From positions 1 through 7,045 of the forward strand of contig JAQBQC010000035.1 in NCBI GenBank assembly GCA_028287205.1: DNA of 7,045 nt. Reading direction: 5' to 3'. Origin of the DNA: Gemmatimonadota bacterium (GTDB lineage Bacteria; Gemmatimonadota; Gemmatimonadetes; Gemmatimonadales; Gemmatimonadaceae). Both the position numbers and the translations under genes were made by a program. The notes under the pieces were generated by a model. That model ran no database searches, was not told the DNA's origin, and worked only from the letters and a program-made list of their open reading frames with translations. Of this stretch, positions 5,609 through 7,045 are shown in pieces; within the stretch, counting starts at the first letter, position 1, and each line of letters starts with the position of its first letter.

Positions 5609-6436
5609 GCGCAAGTCTTTTCGCGGCAATGGACTCCGCCTGCCGGAGTGCTGGGCCGCATCATGGCCGAGTCCGCCGGTCGCGTAGGTGCGATGAGTGC
5701 CGGCGAGCGGCGGGCCGTGGAGCACGCCGCGGGTCTGGCCCCGTCACGACCCTCGTTCGTCGACGCACTCACTCGCGACACGGTCGCCGTGATCGCCGAG
5801 ATCAAGCGGCGGTCGCCGTCGAAGGGCGTGATTCGCGAGTCGCTCTCCGCCGAGGCGCAGACGCGCGCGTTCGAGCGCGGCGGAGCCGCCGCCATCTCCG
5901 TCCTCACCGAGCCCGCGGACTTTGGAGGCTCGCTCGCGGACCTCGAAATCGCGCGAGATCACGCGTCCATCCCCTTGCTTCGCAAAGACTTCCACTCCGA
6001 TCCGATACAGCTCTTCGAGGCGCGCGCCTCGGGCGCGTCGGCCGCGCTGCTCATCGCCCGGGCGCTTTCGCCGGCACAGCTCGGGGAGATGATGTCCGTG
6101 GCCGATGACCTGTCGCTCGAGCCGCTCGTCGAGGTGCGAACGGACGCCGAGTTGATGCTCGCACTCGAGCTGGGCGCGCGAGTGATCGGGATCAACAGCC
6201 GAGATCTCGAGACACTCGAAGTGGACGCCGGCGTTCCCGAGCGGCTGCTGCCGCTGTTGCCGACGGGGGTGATCGCAGTGGCCGAAAGCGGGATCGCGAG
6301 CATGGATGATGTCGTCGTGCGCGCGCGCTGGGGTGCGGACGCCGTGCTCATTGGCTCGGTGCTCTCGGCGTCCGACGTTCCGGAAGCGGCGGTTCGCGCG
6401 CTCACCGGCGTGCCCAGGAGCCCCCGTGCGCGTTGA
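5570..6436 (+). CDS. trpC: Indole-3-glycerol phosphate synthase TrpC
   Basis: TrpC closes the indole ring, turning carboxyphenylamino-deoxyribulose phosphate into indole-3-glycerol phosphate in the cytosol. From ATG 5570 the protein has 288 residues, some 20 more than usual, and the excess is at the N-terminus. All active-site residues of the (beta/alpha)8 barrel are visible: Glu77 and Lys79 in IAEIKRRSPSKG, Lys139 in LLRKDF, Glu188 in PLVEVRT, Asn209 in GINSRDL, and Glu239-Ser240 in VAESGI. These correspond to Glu51, Lys53, Lys110, Glu159, Asn180 and Glu210-Ser211 of the Sulfolobus enzyme. The family's VLGRI-type first helix starts about residue 27. The start is uncertain: GTG 5522 would leave only eight bases to the divergent lexA start, and GTG 5600 (MTEAQVF) would give a more usual length. 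None of these has a Shine-Dalgarno site. The 3' end overlaps trpF by 11 bases. Confidence 0.93.
   Translation: MDAEKQNSRTVTEAQVFSRQWTPPAGVLGRIMAESAGRVGAMSAGERRAVEHAAGLAPSRPSFVDALTRDTVAVIAEIKRRSPSKGVIRESLSAEAQTRAFERGGAAAISVLTEPADFGGSLADLEIARDHASIPLLRKDFHSDPIQLFEARASGASAALLIARALSPAQLGEMMSVADDLSLEPLVEVRTDAELMLALELGARVIGINSRDLETLEVDAGVPERLLPLLPTGVIAVAESGIASMDDVVVRARWGADAVLIGSVLSASDVPEAAVRALTGVPRSPRAR
5586..5614 (-). promoter_or_regulatory. Candidate lexA promoter
   Basis: On the minus strand TTGCGC (5614-5609, four of six matches to TTGACA) is followed by exactly 17 bases and then TATTCT (5591-5586, four of six matches to TATAAT). Transcription would start near 5579, leaving a leader of about 65 bases before the lexA ATG. 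The spacer contains two of the CCGAA repeats. The promoter lies inside the 5' end of trpC if the 5570 start is used. Confidence 0.4.
6416..6420 (+). promoter_or_regulatory. Strong ribosome binding site for trpF
   Basis: AGGAG ends five bases before the GTG at 6426, inside the last codons of trpC. It is the best Shine-Dalgarno match seen in the window. It fixes the trpF start at GTG 6426 over the later in-frame GTG at 6438. Confidence 0.7.
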
Positions 6437-7045
6437 GGTGAAGGTGTGCGGGCTCACGCGCGCATCCGACGCGCGCGCCGCGGCGGATCTCGGAGCCCGC
6501 TATGTCGGGGTGATCTTCGCCGGGGGGCCGCGTACGCTCGATCCCGAGAGTGCTCGCGTCGTGCTCGACGGAGGAGGAGCGAACGTCGACCGCGTGGGCG
6601 TGTTTGGCAACGCGGACATCGAGACCATTGCGGCAACGGTGCAGGAGGCGAAGCTCGACGTCGTCCAGCTGCATGCCGATCCGGGCTCCGGCAAGGTGCG
6701 CGCGGTCCAGGAGGCCAGTGGCGCGCGTGTATGGGCCGTGGTGCGCGTGGACGGGGCGATCGACGCCACAGCGCTGCACCAGCTATGGGATTCGGCAGAC
6801 GCGCTGGTGCTCGACTCCAAGGTGAAGGGCCTGCTCGGTGGCAGCGGCGTTCCCTTCGACTGGGGCGCGATTGGACACGCGACGCACGCGCGGTCGGGCC
6901 GGCTCGTGGTGGCGGGCGGACTCACCGCTGCAAACGTGGCAGAGGCGATCGAGACGCTCTCGCCGGACATCGTCGACGTCTCGTCCGGCGTGGAATCTTC
7001 GCCGGGAATCAAGGATCACGCGCGCATCGCGGACTTCATCGAGGC
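6426..7045 (+). CDS. trpF: Phosphoribosylanthranilate isomerase TrpF (C-terminus cut by window edge)
   Basis: TrpF isomerises phosphoribosylanthranilate to the substrate of TrpC, by an Amadori rearrangement in the cytosol. From GTG 6426 there are 206 complete codons before the window ends. Family members usually stop within about ten residues of this point, so the gene is nearly whole. The two catalytic residues are present: Cys8 in VKVCGLTR and Asp130 in LVLDSKVKG, equal to Cys7 and Asp126 of the Thermotoga enzyme. Other family marks are VGVFGN (57-62), VVQLHAD (79-85), GGSGVPFDW (138-146), and the phosphate-binding AGGLTAANV and DVSSGVESSPGIKDH segments. It overlaps trpC by 11 bases and has its own AGGAG site, so the two are surely co-transcribed. 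In many bacteria trpB would follow, but that lies outside the window. Confidence 0.96.
   Translation, partial: MRVEVKVCGLTRASDARAAADLGARYVGVIFAGGPRTLDPESARVVLDGGGANVDRVGVFGNADIETIAATVQEAKLDVVQLHADPGSGKVRAVQEASGARVWAVVRVDGAIDATALHQLWDSADALVLDSKVKGLLGGSGVPFDWGAIGHATHARSGRLVVAGGLTAANVAEAIETLSPDIVDVSSGVESSPGIKDHARIADFIE

Noticed and set aside
5514..5620. E. coli-type (CTGT-N8-ACAG) or Bacillus-type (GAAC-N4-GTTC) SOS box upstream of lexA
   Set aside because: Neither palindrome is present on either strand. Only the direct CCGAA/TTCGG repeats stand out.
5744..6457. Minus-strand open frame of 237 codons under trpC
   Set aside because: trpC has all its catalytic residues on the plus strand. The antisense product is a shadow.

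Overview
This is a high-GC stretch of bacterial chromosome, densely coding, with tight gene overlaps, several GTG starts and few strong Shine-Dalgarno sites. It holds eight protein genes, the first and last cut by the window edges. I see no RNA gene, insertion sequence, CRISPR array or phage gene. The gene set and protein style suggest a high-GC Gram-negative-type bacterium, possibly Gemmatimonadota. That assignment is an impression from the proteins and not a search result.

Left block (1-2419, minus strand) is a compact operon read truA (tRNA pseudouridine synthase), then a transaldolase/fructose-6-phosphate aldolase-family protein, then an HtrA/Deg-type serine protease that looks like a lipoprotein and runs off the left edge. 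Both junctions are 4-base stop/start overlaps (ATGA and GTGA), so translation is probably coupled. The transaldolase-family protein carries Glu at the position of the Schiff-base lysine and Asp at a conserved active-site Asn, so it may not be an ordinary aldolase.

Centre (2420-4889): a 129-base divergent intergenic region has back-to-back consensus TTGACA boxes. Rightward from it runs a GAF/coiled-coil/GAF protein with no output domain. Its end overlaps the GTG start of trpD (anthranilate phosphoribosyltransferase) by 11 bases.

Right block (4890-7045): lexA (SOS repressor) lies on the opposite strand, 15 bases from the end of trpD, and separates trpD from trpC and trpF. trpF overlaps trpC by 11 bases and is missing only its extreme C-terminus. 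TrpD, TrpC and TrpF catalyse three sequential steps from anthranilate to indole-3-glycerol phosphate: TrpD transfers the phosphoribosyl group, TrpF isomerises and TrpC closes the indole ring. trpE, trpG, trpA and trpB are not in the window.

The lexA/trpC divergent region contains four CCGAA repeats with start-to-start spacing 11, 16 and 11. One pair fills the spacer of the best lexA promoter candidate, making it a good candidate operator, probably for LexA itself.
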